From NCBI GenBank assembly GCA_016648135.1, contig JADDOH010024943.1:1-64000 (forward strand): a DNA stretch of 64,000 bases, in the 5' to 3' direction. The DNA is from Agrypnia vestita. Its lineage: Eukaryota; Arthropoda; Insecta; Trichoptera; Phryganeidae. Position numbers and translations under genes: made by a program. The notes below the pieces were generated by a model. It searched no databases. It saw only the letters and a program-made list of their open reading frames with translations, and had not been told where the DNA came from. This document shows positions 25,101 through 40,100 of the stretch, piece by piece (positions within the stretch are counted from its first letter, which is position 1; each line of letters opens with the position of its first letter).

Positions 25101-28100
25101 ATTTGTTTCAATACAACTTAAATAAAATGATAAAAACTTTGTAAAAACTAACTTTTCTCAATTTTTGCAAGGTTTTTATCATTTTATTTGACTTGTATTA
25201 AAGCGAATGATTTTTTTATAATCGATATAAGTTACTGTAATGATAGTTCAAGTTTTTGCAAAAATAAGTAAAAAATATTGAGAAAAAAAAGCAAACTTTG
25301 ATATTGCATATCTCCATAACTATTGATATTAGGCCATGGTTGCTTGAAAACTTTAGACTCATAACATAGGCAGGAATCTACAGGCAAAGTTTCTGCTGCT
25401 AGCTCTGGTACACCCATATATATACAATAAAATTATTCTTTAATAGTCTGGCAAATTTTCACATGAATCTACTGTACAACGAGTTTTACATTTCTATATC
25501 CTAAGGCCCGGTTGTTTCAAGTTCGATCAAAGTAAGCGGTCGATAAAAGCATAGATTTTTACGAAAACGGATCGTCTGAGTGGTGGAGAACGTAAAAATC
25601 TATGCTTTAAGAGAACGCTTACTTTAATCCAACTTGAAACAACCGGCCCTAAGTCTATTTACCTATTTCCCATTGACCAAGAAATTTACATTATCCTTCA
25701 TTGCTTCAATCTCCAGTTGAATAGCTTTCCTTGTGAGTCAACCACCAATCATTTTCCAGGATAATGAGCGACAACCGTCTGGGCAGTGTCCGGTCAGATG
25801 GACTGCTCGGCCGCTTGCCCAACCTCGTCCGGCTCGACCTGAGGAGGGCGGGCGTTCGGACAATAGAGGAAAATGCATTTGAGGGAGCTGCTAAGCTGCA
25901 GGAGCTACTGCTGGATGGAAACCTGATCTCATCCATCACTAATAAGATGTTTCTTGGCCTACATAGCCTCAGACTATTGTGAGAGTTTAAAATAAATAAG
26001 TCACATATTAAGTTACATATTAATTTCTGCGCAATAAATTATAATATCATGGTGTAACAAAACTTCACAATACTTTACGCAACTTTACTTCAGTGACTTC
26101 AAAATATAAATTTTTTCTATATATCTGACTTATTTTCTGTAAAACGTTGGACTATCATTAAAGTGATTCTTATTGAATATTAAAAATTCATTTGCATACA
26201 AGTCAAATAAAATTATTAAAACGTTGCCGAAATTTTAACAAGAATATTTCGCAAGATTTTAATCATTCTATTTGACTTGAATTAAACCAAATGAATTTTT
26301 AATTTTTGATGTAAGATACTTTAATGATAGTGCAACGTTTTACAGAAAATAATAAATATTTTTAAAATGCAAAATTGAAGTCACTTATCTTCACAATTAT
26401 GATAATTAGGACATTGTTAGTTGAATATTTTTGACACATAATTTAGGTAAAAATCTCTATAAAATATTGTGGACTATTTTTGTTACATCCTGTATTTAAA
26501 AGTACACTCAATACCTAATTTCAAAAGTACTTACTCCATTCAGAACTGTGGTTTATGGTAGTAAATTTGTTTTCATATACATATTACAGTTGACTGATAA
26601 TATAGCATCTCGTTGCAATCAATCCTCATCATACTGCAGGTGAATACAGAGGGGAAGCAAGGTATTTTAGCACTCAAGCATTAAAAAAATTATGCGTGTA
26701 ATTTTTTTAACATTGTCAGCCAGTCATCCGTATTCTAAACTAAGCAGTATTGCTATTTCTGTATCTTGAAAGTTATTGTATAACATTGTGACGCCATTTT
26801 TTTGACATTTTGTATTTGACAGGTTTAAAATTAATAAATTCAATCAATTAGAAAGCTCATCATTCGTAATTGTGAATATATTAACATTTGTTTACATTTA
26901 CGTTTAACAAATACAATGTTATACATACCTATCAAGATTGGGATAAAGATCTAATATTCCAATATTGCTATTTTCAGAATAGCACAGAGTGGTTCAGAAC
27001 ACTGAATCGTCACTTATTCTTGACAAAAGAAAGTTGTCAATTTTGATTTTTTCCACATTCAACGAAGTAGTTCTAGTTAGTTCTGCGCTTACCAATCAGC
27101 ACTGCACCTTTTCCACCTCTAAGTGAAGAAAAAGTAAATTAAAAATTGCGGAATTTTAGATCATGTTTCAGGGTTGTTAAACAATTTATTTTATTTTATT
27201 TCTAGATCTTTGAATGAAAATGAAATCTCCTGCGTGATGCCGGGGTCCTTCGACTATCTTACGGCTCTTCACACCCTGTAAGTCAAAAATGCTTATAAGT
27301 ATTTCATATCTTTTATCAGGCCCCACTATTTAAAAGTCACAATTTCGGGTGATGAAATATCTTCCCTGATTCAAACCAGTCACTAGTCAAACTAGTTACT
27401 TTATATTATTCTTTTCAGAGTGCTAGATGGCAACCCGTTCCGCTGCAACTGTCACCTAGCGTGGTTGGGGTCCTGGCTGAGGACCAACGAATTGGCGGCC
27501 AGCGCCACCTGTAGAGAGCCGGCCAAATTAAGAGGATCTTTGCTTAAAGATGTACCGCATCACGAGTATAAATGTACAAGTAAGTTAATGATTAATTAAA
27601 ATCAATGAAAATCATGAAACCATAATAAACTATAATAATAATAATAATAAAAAAATAAAGTAAACCGGAATTTTTTTCCGTGATAAAATAAATGGCAGAT
27701 GCCAACCTAATCAATGGGAATGTGAGTCATAAAGCCATATATATATTGTTTAATTTCAAATGTCGGTCTGGTCAGTAAACAATTTGACAAAGGTGACACA
27801 TGGTGGCCAGTATATTACTTTCTTGTAAAATTTAAAATTTTATTATTTTTCGTGAATGAAAATAATTGTATGAAATCAAATAACATTTTGTTTTGGCAGA
27901 ATATTTTTTCATACCACTGTATTTGTTTATAATAATGTCGTTGGAGAAAACTGTATCATCATAAAACTCAGTGCTATACATTGCCAGTAAAACTCTGTTT
28001 AATTTCTAGAGGATGTTCACTTTCCTACATCAAAAAATTTGCTATATACGGTTGTCTATCATGGATGAAATTGTGAATCTTACATTGTGTAAAGTGATCG

Positions 28101-31100
28101 CTTAAGCCAACCACACGATAGATCGTAAGCCCTATGGACACCCAAAAAGACTTCCATACCTACTTTCCCATATAAAAAAAGTAGCTTAATTTTGATTTGA
28201 TTTTAAAATTGAGATGATCTTGGAAAAATCGGTCTTCCAATTCTTGAATATGATACATTCCAGGTGACACAGAGGAGGGCTGCCTGGTGGGTGGATACTG
28301 TCCGGCACAGTGTAAGTGCGCAGGGACCGTAGTCAGATGTGCCAGAGCGTCGCTGGATGCAATTCCGGAGAATATTCCATCAGAGACCACCGAACTGTAA
28401 GACTGTATTTTTTTTTGTGGATTATAGTATTAATTAAATTTAAAAGTACTGAGATAACCCTAAAAAAATCAGGGTTCGCTGATACATATCAGCGGAAATA
28501 TATTGTGATATACATCATTTGATATTTATGCGGATATATATTAATTGATATTTTACTGTCTTCTGAATCATAAATTTAGCGGACTGATGTTTACTGGCAA
28601 CACTTATTTTCCCGAAGCGGCAATTTTATCGGAAGCTGGGGGATGCACCATAAACTTGCTTGTACGGCTAGTTTTTTATTGAAATTCAAGCTTTATATCC
28701 ATATCATAAGGTTTAGTTTACATGAGGTAATAAAAATTGGGGATTCCCTTGTTCAACCTCATATTTTATTATTTTACCTTTTGTCAGTTTCAACTACTTA
28801 CAGAAAGAAAATTACTTATTTTTCTTATTGTTGATATATACAGGGTTATTTGTAAAACATTAATAACCTCGCAGGACTATATTCCTGCCTTGATTATGAG
28901 TCGAAAATGTTCAAGCTATTATGACCTAATATCAATAGTTCAGGAGATATGCGACATGAAAGTTTGCATTTTTTTTCAATATTTCTGACTTATTTTTTGT
29001 AAAATGTTGGACTATCATTATAGTAACTTATATCGAATATGAAAAATTCATTCCCTTTAATACAAGTCAAATAAAAAAATAAAAACCGCAAGTGAGGTAA
29101 ATTCATCCCTCACCTCACATAATGATGAAAGAGCAAGGGGTCCTTTGTGACCCGGTACTGCTGGCAACGAGATCAAAGTCAAGTCAAAAACCTTCAAATT
29201 CCAATTGGAAGACATTCCAAGTGGAATTTTTTCAGGGTTTTTATCATTTTATTTAACTTGTATTGAAACGAATGAATTTTTCGTAATCAAAATGAGTTAC
29301 TGTAATGATAGTCCAACGTTTTACAAAAAATAAGTCAGAAATATTGGAAAAACGATGCAAATTTTGATGTCGCATATCTCCATAACTGTTGACATTAGGT
29401 CATAATACCTTGAACATTTTCGACTCATAATCAAGACAGGAATATAGTCCTGCGAGGTTATTAATGTTTTACAAATAACCCTGTATATATCGGATATACC
29501 TATATCAAATATCGGATATTTTGATATTTATTATAAATATTGGATTTTTGTAAACCTTGAAAAAAATACATATTAAGTGTCTCAGATACACAATAAATAA
29601 ATAAATTCTGGCAAGGAACAGAACCCCTATCTCCTACATAAATGCGGATGTACTTATCACTGTACTGGTGAGGAATAAACACTACATGTGAAAATATTCA
29701 ATCAGAATTACGAGGGATTCCTAATTCTTATAAATAAAAATTAAATATTTGCGTTAAAATTGACTTTAAGAAAGATTGAATAAAAAAGTAGCAATATCAA
29801 GTAAAGAAATAAATACATTAAATTCTTATATTACAATTTGGTATGACTAACTGGGTACGTAGCTAAAATAATTGAGTAAAAGCGCACTTGCGTTGTTTAA
29901 AAAGTAGTGGGTTCTCAGAATTTGTAAACCTTTTAATTGAAGAAGACCACACGTTCAATAATAACACAAGAGGTAGTATTATTCATAAAAACGGAATAGG
30001 TAATAGACTAGATAATTTAGAGGCATTAGAGATAAGAAAAGCCATTAATTTAAATCATAAAATAATTAATAATCAAATAAATTTGTCTTATAGTCCACTC
30101 TTAAATATGTTAATAATAATATTCCCTGTATAATCCCACCCCCTACCCCCACTATTGGCACTCCATCCTTCCACCTTTCACACTAGTATATAAGTGCATA
30201 ACTTTTGTATGTTTAGATAGTTAAGATCCCTGAAGAAGCTACGGTAGTAGCGAAACCTGGTTGGATTTTTAATAAATATATATAAGTGGTGTATAACAAA
30301 GTTATTTTTATTTATTTAATTATAATGTCTCACCACCAAGTGTTTGCTTCCTTTGAAAATTAAAGAAATATTGACAAAATCAGATTGACAAAACATTATG
30401 TATTTTGCTCTGCTGTATAGTTCGAAAATAATTTGTATATCAGGAGTGGAAACTGAATGCTGATATTGACATAGATATTAAAATTTATTTAATTTTATCA
30501 GTTCAAATAGTATTAACATTTATCCAAAACAAACTACCTACATAGTTAGCCATGTTTACCCTGCTAGCTATCTGGCCCTATCCAATGATACTTACTCATA
30601 TTTTTTTCAGCTACCTCGAGTCTAATAACATCTCTTCAATCGACCCTGCCCGAATTTCCCAGCTCTCCGGCCTGACGCGGCTTGACCTGTCTAACAACAT
30701 GATCGGCGTCTTGGCCAATGGCACATTTTCTGGTCTTTCGCGCCTTTCAACACTCATCGTGAGCTATAATAAACTTCGCTGCGTACAACCCAGGGCACTT
30801 TCGGGACTCCCTGCTCTGAGGGTGTTGAGTTTGCATGGTAACCAGCTGAGCACATTGCCAGAGCGACTTTTTGAGGGACTGCACTCAATAACACACATGT
30901 ATGTGTATATTTTAAATCTTTCCTGGTTCTATTAAAACATGAAAAAATCTTTTTCCCTAGGAGTTACTTTACTAAAATGAACTGCATATTTATAATGAAT
31001 GAAAATGCCGTTATCTCTGATATTACTTTATCAAATTAGGTTATCGGAGTCAAATTTATACATTTTTCCCAATGTGCCCTTGAAATTAGATGTCTTCTAC

Positions 31101-34100
31101 TTCTATCTCTGCTTTCTTTGAACACAAAGATGTCTCAAAAATAAACAAATTGGGAAACAAAGAGGTGATGTTAAAGTTATGTAAGTAGATGCGTATTATG
31201 TGATATTTTAGGATGCAACGAAATGGGTTCACATCGGGCATTGGAATATTTTCACACCATAAAGTCACGATATCAAAAGCTAAGATGGCGGTTTTCCGAG
31301 TGATACATTTCTTTTGCATACATAAGTACACGGGCATAATTTTTTTTTACTAGTTTCTGGTCTCATTTTTGAGAAATTGTTAATGATACTGTTTTTAATG
31401 TTATACGGGCTGTAATACTAGAAAACATATAGTCATCTAGTATCTATATATCATTACCAAGCAGCCTGTTATTATGTCAAAAAGTAATATTCCAACTTTT
31501 ATCGACTATGTTTTCGGTACATTTTTCAGAGCATTGGGATCTAATCCGCTGTACTGCGACTGCTCCCTGAAGTGGCTCGCCGATTGGGTTAAAGTAGACT
31601 ACGTGGAACCGGGAATAGCCAGGTGTGCCGAGCCCTTCTATATGAAGGACAAATTGCTGCTCAGTACGCCCGCAGCTGCCTTCCAATGCAAAGGTCAGGA
31701 ACTAATTATAAATCTTTTATAAAGAGCACCTCAGAAAGTGTTGGAGTGACGGACTTTCACACTTTTCAAATCTTATTAGACCCCAATGCAAAATATTTCA
31801 CTTACCGATATGAAAGATGTAATTTTTATATTTTCTTGTATTACTTTAATGAGCGTGGGGCCACGTCGGACCTGTGCGACAGACAATGACAGGGGCCAGA
31901 GTACCACGTCGGATATGTGCGACAGGCACAAAATTAATTATTTCTCGACGGCCGCGTATCGAATTTGAAAAACGTGATTTTTTTCCCAGTAGAGAAATCC
32001 CATGGTGACCTGTCGTTCCATTTTTAACTCAAAAATATCACAGATTATATTTTAAATCAACAATCAAAACAGAAATTTTTCTGCCGTCAAAATCGTATAG
32101 AATAGTTGTATATGTCGCCCCAAACGCGTGTTGCGCAATCGAAATTCAAATATTCCGTCATTCAAGGTCACGCACAAAGTGCGCGGGAAATACAATTTAT
32201 TTTTTTCAATTTTCGATTTATTTGTACACATATACATAAATATATACAACATGTTTTGCGATATTTGTCAGTTTTTGTTGGTTTATGATTCAATTGAATA
32301 CTAACAGTGATTTATTAACAAAAATACACGCAATTTTGTTGCGTTTATTTGAAATATGTGTGTTATGAGTGCGATGTCCCGTCGTGTGGCGTGCCGTGCA
32401 ACAAAATATACCACACAGAAGAATATACGTATGTTTTCACGGTTTTTTCGTAAAAAGAAAAATCACAAAAAATTCAGAAAATCTTTGGCCTTGGTGATTT
32501 ACTTTTGTCTGTGTTTTTTTGGCCCTCAACAAGTTAACTATCTTAAATAAGTTTATCTTTTAAATTGACACATATAAAAAATATCTTCTTTTTCTATTTA
32601 TGTAATACATACATAAAACACCTTTATCCACAAAAATTTATTGTCTATTCGGTTTACTGTTTACTGAGCTCTTCTGCAGAGCGTCTCTGAATGATCTGGC
32701 CTTGATTTCGACAAAGGGACGTATGAGTTTTGATTGTATGTTAGGTTTTGGTGTACAATAGTTACTGTTGCGAGAGCTTTCAAGTCAAGCTAGTCTCATC
32801 TGCAAAACCAGCAGGATTTGAAATGGGATCTGAAATATGGAGCCAAGAGGTTGAAATACAAGAAAGGATGGCTCAGAAAACTTGATACAAAAAATTTTGA
32901 ATGGCTGTGACAACCTGGGAACACTTTTATCTCTGTCCAGGTCCTGTACCAGAAGCTGTGGCCACAAAATGTGACGCATGTCGCTCGTCTCCCTGCGAGC
33001 ATGGTGGCGCCTGCTCTGCTGGAGAATCGGGTGGATTCCTATGCACTTGTCCTCCCGGCTACCACGGTGACACATGCGCACGCTCTATAGACGCGTGCTA
33101 TGGCCAGCCGTGTGCCAACCAAGCCACCTGTACGCTTCTGGAGGAGGGTCGCTTTAGGTAAGAATTTTTAAGCTTATGTGACTTTTCTTGTAACATATCT
33201 CATTATTTTCTGCAGGGTACTAATGACCTATTTTATGCATTTTCAGCTGCCAGTGTGTTCTCGGCTTCACGGGTATGCGCTGCGAAACCAACATAGATGA
33301 CTGCGTGAACCACACTTGTCAGAATAATGCCACATGCGTGGACCAGCTCAATTCTTACAGTTGTCAATGTCAACCTGGATTCACTGGTTTGTTATTCGGA
33401 TTTATTATTATTTGTAAGAGAAAGATTGTTGTTATTTGTAACAGATTTATTATTGTTGTAAAAAATATACTGTAATATTTGCATACTTTAACTTTTGTTA
33501 TACTTTTACTTTCAATATACTTTTACTTTTGTCCAAAAAATATTTGATTTACTTTTACTTTTGTCCAAAAAATATTTTAAATTATTATTTGTCGAGTTTC
33601 AATTGATTGAGTATTATTTGTCGAGTTTCAATTGATTGAGTATTGTTTTTCTTGGTTTTAAGGCATTCCAAATTGTGCAACAACCTCATTTGATAGTCCT
33701 TATCCCTTATTTTTGTAATGTGGGTTATGTTTATTTTTAAAGGACAGTCATTAAATTAAAAGAAACCAGATCCAATCCTTATGTACCTACATAGGATCGC
33801 TATTTATTGGTAAAAAAAACTTAACACAAAACACAAAATTTATTTGTATTAAAAAGGCTAATTTGTATTAATTTTAAATTGATGTTAGAATGTAGATGAA
33901 TAGAATTTAATGAATTTGGAATAGAATAGAAAATAATAATGAACATAATTCAATTTTATATCTAATCATGACCTTCCACTCCGTAATATAATACAATCAT
34001 TATACTGAATTCATCAGCTCCTCATTCGGAACCTACTATGCTCAAATATAAAATCATCACAAACCATAACTATCTTCTAAAGCAGACTAAACAATTTCCG

Positions 34101-37100
34101 TTACCTTTCCCAAAACTTAGTTTAACCCTTCTTTATCTCCATCCATCTCCTACTTATCTTGTTAACATGGAACTAGTTTTGTCACCGTAAAATTTTATAC
34201 CGGAAATCTATTTTAATTATTCCACTTACATTGTGCGGTTGGTTGGAAAAAATTTCCAACTGACCATTACAATAATTTACACAAAAAGTGAATAAGTACC
34301 TAAGTAAATAATAACAATAATTCAAAAGCAGTTCACATATTTCTGTCTCAAATGAATTTAAAAAAATCAAAAATATTGTGAATGACAATAAAGTATTGAA
34401 GCTGTTTATGGTCATTAATCTTCAGTATATATTAGGTCCTTACATATGAAATTGACGTTTTACCGTACTGGCAAATTTGATCTCAAATATCTTCTCTTTG
34501 GTTAGGAATTCCAAATCCAAATTTTTACAGCTATTTACTCATGTATTTGTGTTTTGAAAATTATAATTCATTTGTTTTTTCCTCAATTGTTTTTTTCTTT
34601 GCGAGACTCAGTTTACAAAATGAAAAACTTGAAATATCGCGTTATTTACGAGTACGAGTTCCACCGTGGCACCAGTGCTGCAGAAACGGCTCGAAGGATT
34701 AATGATGTGTATCGCGACGGTGCCGCAAAAGAAAACACAGTGCGTTTTTGGTTCTAACGTTTTCGTTCTGGAAATTTCGACCTGCAGAACAAGCCCCGTG
34801 GACGACCGGAGACCAAAGTTGATAATGAAGAATTGAAGGCTATTGTGGAAGCGGAATCCATCGCAAACCACATCCGAGTTAGCTACAGGCTGCGGTGTTA
34901 GTGATAAAACTTTTTTAATCCACTTGAAGCAAATTGGTAAGGTGAAAAAGCTTGAAAGGTGGGGTAACCTCACGAATTGAGTGAAGCAAATCAACAAACG
35001 CGAGTTACTTGTGAGCGTTTGGTGGACTAGTGCTGGTGTCGTTCACTACAGCTTTCTTAAATCTGGCCAGACGATTACGGCAGATGTCTATTGTCAGCAA
35101 CTGCAAACCATGATGGAAAAGCTAGCTGCTAAACAACCGAGGCTGGTAATCGCTCTAGGCCACTGCTGCTTCATGATAACGCTAGACCACACACTGCACA
35201 ACAGACGGCTACCAAATTAGAGGAGCTTCAATTGGAATGTCTAAGACATCCACCGTACTCTCCGGACCTTGCCCCAACAGATTACCATTTTTTTCGAAAT
35301 TTGGATAACTTCTTGCAAAGGAAAAAATTCAACTCCGATGGGGCAGTCCAAACCGCCTTCAAAGATTTTATTGATTCCCTTCCGAATGGTTTTTTTAGTA
35401 AAGGGATCGATGAACTACCTATGAGATGGCAAAAGTGCATAGATAGCAATGGTACATACTTTGATTAAATAAATATATTATAATAAAAAAAAATCGACTT
35501 TATGTTCCTCCCATACTAAACGTCAATTTCATATGTAAGGACCTAATAAATAATGTTTGTCTCTCAGGTGACAGATGCGCCATGAAGATAGAGTTCTGTC
35601 CTATTGGTGGTAATCCGTGCGGCTTGCGTGGTACCTGTGTGGACCACTCCACACATTACACGTGTGACTGCCTCCCCGGCTACTCAGGCGTCAACTGCTC
35701 CGTTAACATAGACGACTGTGCCACACACATGTGTCAGGTATGTTGAAATCATATTTTTATTACGCTAATTAATAATGAATTAACTACCACTGGCAATACT
35801 ATTTATTCAATTTATATTTTTGAATTATTCAGGAAAGATTAGTTTTGCTGGGATTTCAACTCAGGATCCCTACATCCAATTCTTTGTTTAATGTTTCACT
35901 AACATTTTATAGTAATGACTGGTGTTATAATTAAAGCTGTGATTAATTAAAGTATTACAGTAATATCCCCAGTTATGTTGCCCTGATGAACGTAAATTTT
36001 CGGTACATACTTACATTATTTTCATTTCACTTCGTCCCTCATCCGTTCGTTAAACTCTCAAAATAACTTATGTCACATGTTTTTCTATTTGTTTTATAGA
36101 ATGATTATATGTATAATGAAAATAAATTTTAATCACAAATTATTACTTACTATATATGTCTTAATGTTTTCTTAGTAGACACGTAGCAGCTATCAAAGAA
36201 CCTTACAGCAGAAAGAAAAGACCTTGTACCTTTTCTATGAATGTTCATATCCTAACTTGTGTTTTTTCAAATAAGGTTATCTGTATTGTTCCCACTTATA
36301 ACTAAACTTTGAGGTATTACTGACATTATATTTTTTTTATAATCAAATTAAATTGTAAGAACACTTAATAATATTAATGATTTATTTTGTGATCCGATCA
36401 TTTAATTTGTTAATATTCTATTAATGGTTAATAACTCATTTTGTAAAACAAATTAAATTTTATTAAAAAATCTATTCTGCCCCACAATATCAGCAACATT
36501 ATTGTTCCAGAACGGTGGAACGTGTGTGGACGGTGTCAATGATTACACTTGTCTCTGTCCGGATGACCACGCGGGCCGCTACTGCGAGCTCGGCCCCACC
36601 CTTTACCCAGCTGCGTCTCCATGTGCGCACCACGAGTGCGTTCACGGGGTGTGCTACACCCCACAGCACACAGATCTAAACACGGCGCCATCTGACTATC
36701 TGTGCAAGTGTGCGCCTGGATACTCTGGTGAGAGTCTGCCTGTTAAAAACAATCCTTTATTCTTATGCGTGTATCATAACTTGTTTGAGGTATAATTGAA
36801 GGGACCGAAGTCTTCAATATGTAATCATGCGGCAACCATTTAATAAATGGACAAGGTTAACCTTACAATATGACAGGTATAAACGTCAATATTAATTAAA
36901 AATAATTGTAATAACCCTTGTTAAATTAACTTTTGTTGTGAAAAGTTGAGGTGTTAATTATTAGAAAGAACGAAGGGTTAAAGAACACATCAAAGCTTTA
37001 ACTAGCAATGTTGAGTCGGATTTTGCAAAACACTTAATAGAATATGACCATACATTTAAATTTAATACAGGTTTAAAAATTTTGCATATTAGTTATAAGA

Positions 37101-40100
37101 TCCCACAAATAAATAATTTATAAATACTTGAAATAAGGAAAAATGTTAATATTAATTCAAATATAATAAACACTCAGACTAAATTTGTCCACAACCCACT
37201 ATTGAATATTTTTCCACTAAAGATTCCATCCCCTTCAGATGACATTCCTAATAAATAACACCTCCGACCCCCCCTCTTTTCCTCCCATCATCTACCTCTT
37301 TACCGTAACATACTTGCATGGTTTAACTTTTTCAATTTTTAGTACACAAATAATCCTGATGAAGAGAACTTGTTCTTGAAACATGTAGGTTATATAATCT
37401 AATAATGTGGTGAAAACAAAGTGATATGTGTTTTATTTTAAAAATTTTTGCTTATTAATTTTTAACTTCTCAATGCATTAATTTCAAAATTGATTTTCAC
37501 AGGAAAACTTTGCGAATACCTCACGTCTCTCACGCTGCTCCATAACAACTCCTACGTTGAGCTTGAGCCGCTTCGGACGAGACCTGAAGGTAACGTAACT
37601 GTGGTCTTCAGCAGCACGCAGCAAGACGGAGTCCTGCTCTACTTTGGACAGCACGAGCATCTGGCGGTGGAGCTCTTTAATGGAAGAATCAGGGTCAGCT
37701 ATGATGTGGGGAACCATCCTGTATCGACTATGTACAGGTAAGCATAGATTCAAAATTTGTATTGTAGGTATTGTATATTTTACACATTTCTTTGACTAGT
37801 TTATTGACTTGGGGCTGGTTGTTTCAACTTAGTTTATGGTAATTATTCCTTTAAAGCATAGATATTTGCGTTTTCCACCAACTTACAGGGTTACACCACC
37901 TTGAGACATCAAAAAATATACCTGAATTAAAATATTTTTTTCAAGTAACATTTTGCACATACAAAATTTGTTTTATTATAATTGTTTACAGCAAACATTG
38001 GTTGATATTTTTCATTGACAAATTATGTTGAAAATTTCAAAATGGTGGAGTCATGTGCTGTCCTGCAAAGATCCTTTGTGACGTGAGCAGCTGGTGGAGA
38101 TAATCACTGATGTAATATCTATGATGTAGCGTAGTTTGAAAATATTTTTTTTTTCCTAAAAAAACGTAAGTTAAAAATTCTTAAAAGGAAACAGCACATT
38201 TTATCAACAAAAAAAAATGATCATAAACCCACCTTAATAGTAGATATTTTTTCCATAATTACAATTCCATTTTTCCAATAATTACAATGAAACTGATCTC
38301 GTATTTTTAAGTGACTAATTCAAATTTTTTATTTCCTTCAGCTTTGAGATGGTATCCGATGGCGCCTACCACAAGGCGGAGCTCCTTGCCGTGAAAAAGA
38401 ACTTCACCCTCCGCGTGGACGGTGGCCCGGCGAGATCCATTGTGAACGAGGGCCCCCGAGAGTACCTGCGGCTCAACACCCCGCTGTACCTGGGAGGACT
38501 GCCTGAGGGGCCTGGCAGGGAGGCCTACACCAAGTGGCACCTCAGGAATCTCACCAGCTTCAGAGGTAGCCAGCCTGTTTTTACTAACCTTAACTAAAAA
38601 TGACCAATAAAAAATATATTTTTATTTAAACCCTTTGCATTCCAGAATATTTTAGTGACACAGCAGCAACTCCAGGGCAAAAATGTTACATTGTATTTAT
38701 AATATTTTTTTAAAATGTAAACGAAGCAAATTTTGCATTCATAATATCCATCCATTCATCCTCTTGCGAATCATCAGCAACTTAAACACTCAAACCAATA
38801 TTTGATAACTCAAGGACTTTTCATTTTTATGCCCTATGAAATCGGATTCGTCACTAGAACTCCGATTGTTCTGACAGATTTTCATTCTGTTTATCACTAT
38901 GTACATTAAAAACAAACTCATCTTGTCAAACATCACTCAAACAAATTAAAAACAAATTCACTCTCTCTTCGTTCTAAATTTGTGCTTGTTTTATTACATC
39001 ATAAAAATATTAATTGATTTATTTTACATGCAATTGAAACTGCATAATAAATATTTGATTATGTATGCATCCGAATAACAGCAATAACTGTATAAAACTA
39101 ATGTAATATTTTATACCTGCACTAGTAGATACTATGACCCTTACTTAAGAATAAAAGACATGTTATTTGCGGCGACATATAGTCTCCAATGGAGTTATAA
39201 AGGAATTTATTATGGCAACATACTGTCACCAATGAAGCGCAAAAGATTAAATATAAAATGGTTTCACAGGTTGCTTCAAGGAAGTGTGGATTAACCATAA
39301 ACCTGTTGACTTCACAAATGCTGCCAGACAAGTCAGAATAAACCCGGGCTGTGCACTTCTAGAGGAGGCTGAGGTGGAACCCACTGCCGATATGATGGGG
39401 GACATACGAGATACTCAGGTAGGGCGAGTACACACTATTCATTTCACAACACAAATTTTAGCTTGTGAACCCATAAACGCTTGATCAAAAATTAGTCTAG
39501 ATGCATGTCATTTTTGTAAATTTACTAATTCTGACAACTATTTGACGTCTCTCAACAACTCCAAACATATACGACGGTTCCTGTGTAAACTCGCACATCA
39601 CCAAAAATGCATTTTTTTCTTTTTGTACCAATACATAGAAATTAAAAAAAAAGTTTCCATTTTTTTCAGAGAAAACAACTGATTGATAAAAAATTGTAGA
39701 TATATAAGTTCAGGGACCATCGAAATCTCTTTAGAGGGAATTGATTATTTTAGATACAATACTTAGTTGTATATAGTACCTCAAAAAAAATCTTTAAAAA
39801 AATTTAAAAATTCAATCTAGAGAACTTTTGATATAAGTTAACAAAAAAATTCATATACATCATCAGCAAAAAGCTGAATTAGTATTGAAAGTTCCCCTAG
39901 TAGCCATATTTTTCTTTGTTGTGGCACGATAAACTAATAGTCATCGATGGTCCAATATGATATTATTAATGGATCTGGCGTTTACATCGTACAGATTATT
40001 CGTGATGATCATTGAATTAGGTGGACACATAAACTATATTACCTCTATGTGAGCTTAATTATAATTTTGTATATTACTCTCGAGATTTAAGTAGTAACAT

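Larger units (their letters stand above)
24114..25759 (+). other. slit intron with three mobile elements
   Basis: A possible LTR-like segment (~24290-24620, ending near gaataaatacc), the foldback MITE 24894-25415 and a Harbinger-like MITE 25505-25649. The LTR guess is weak. Confidence 0.7.
28397..30610 (+). other. slit intron with foldback MITE and Penelope-like remnant
   Basis: The elements are listed separately at 28838-29490 and 29888-30300. Nothing else recognised. Confidence 0.8.
33387..35567 (+). other. slit intron with mariner
   Basis: 33440-34430 holds short repeats ('tatttgtcgagtttcaattg' twice near 33585-33640, tacttttactttt words) and nothing else recognised. The mariner occupies 34432-35546. 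Confidence 0.85.
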
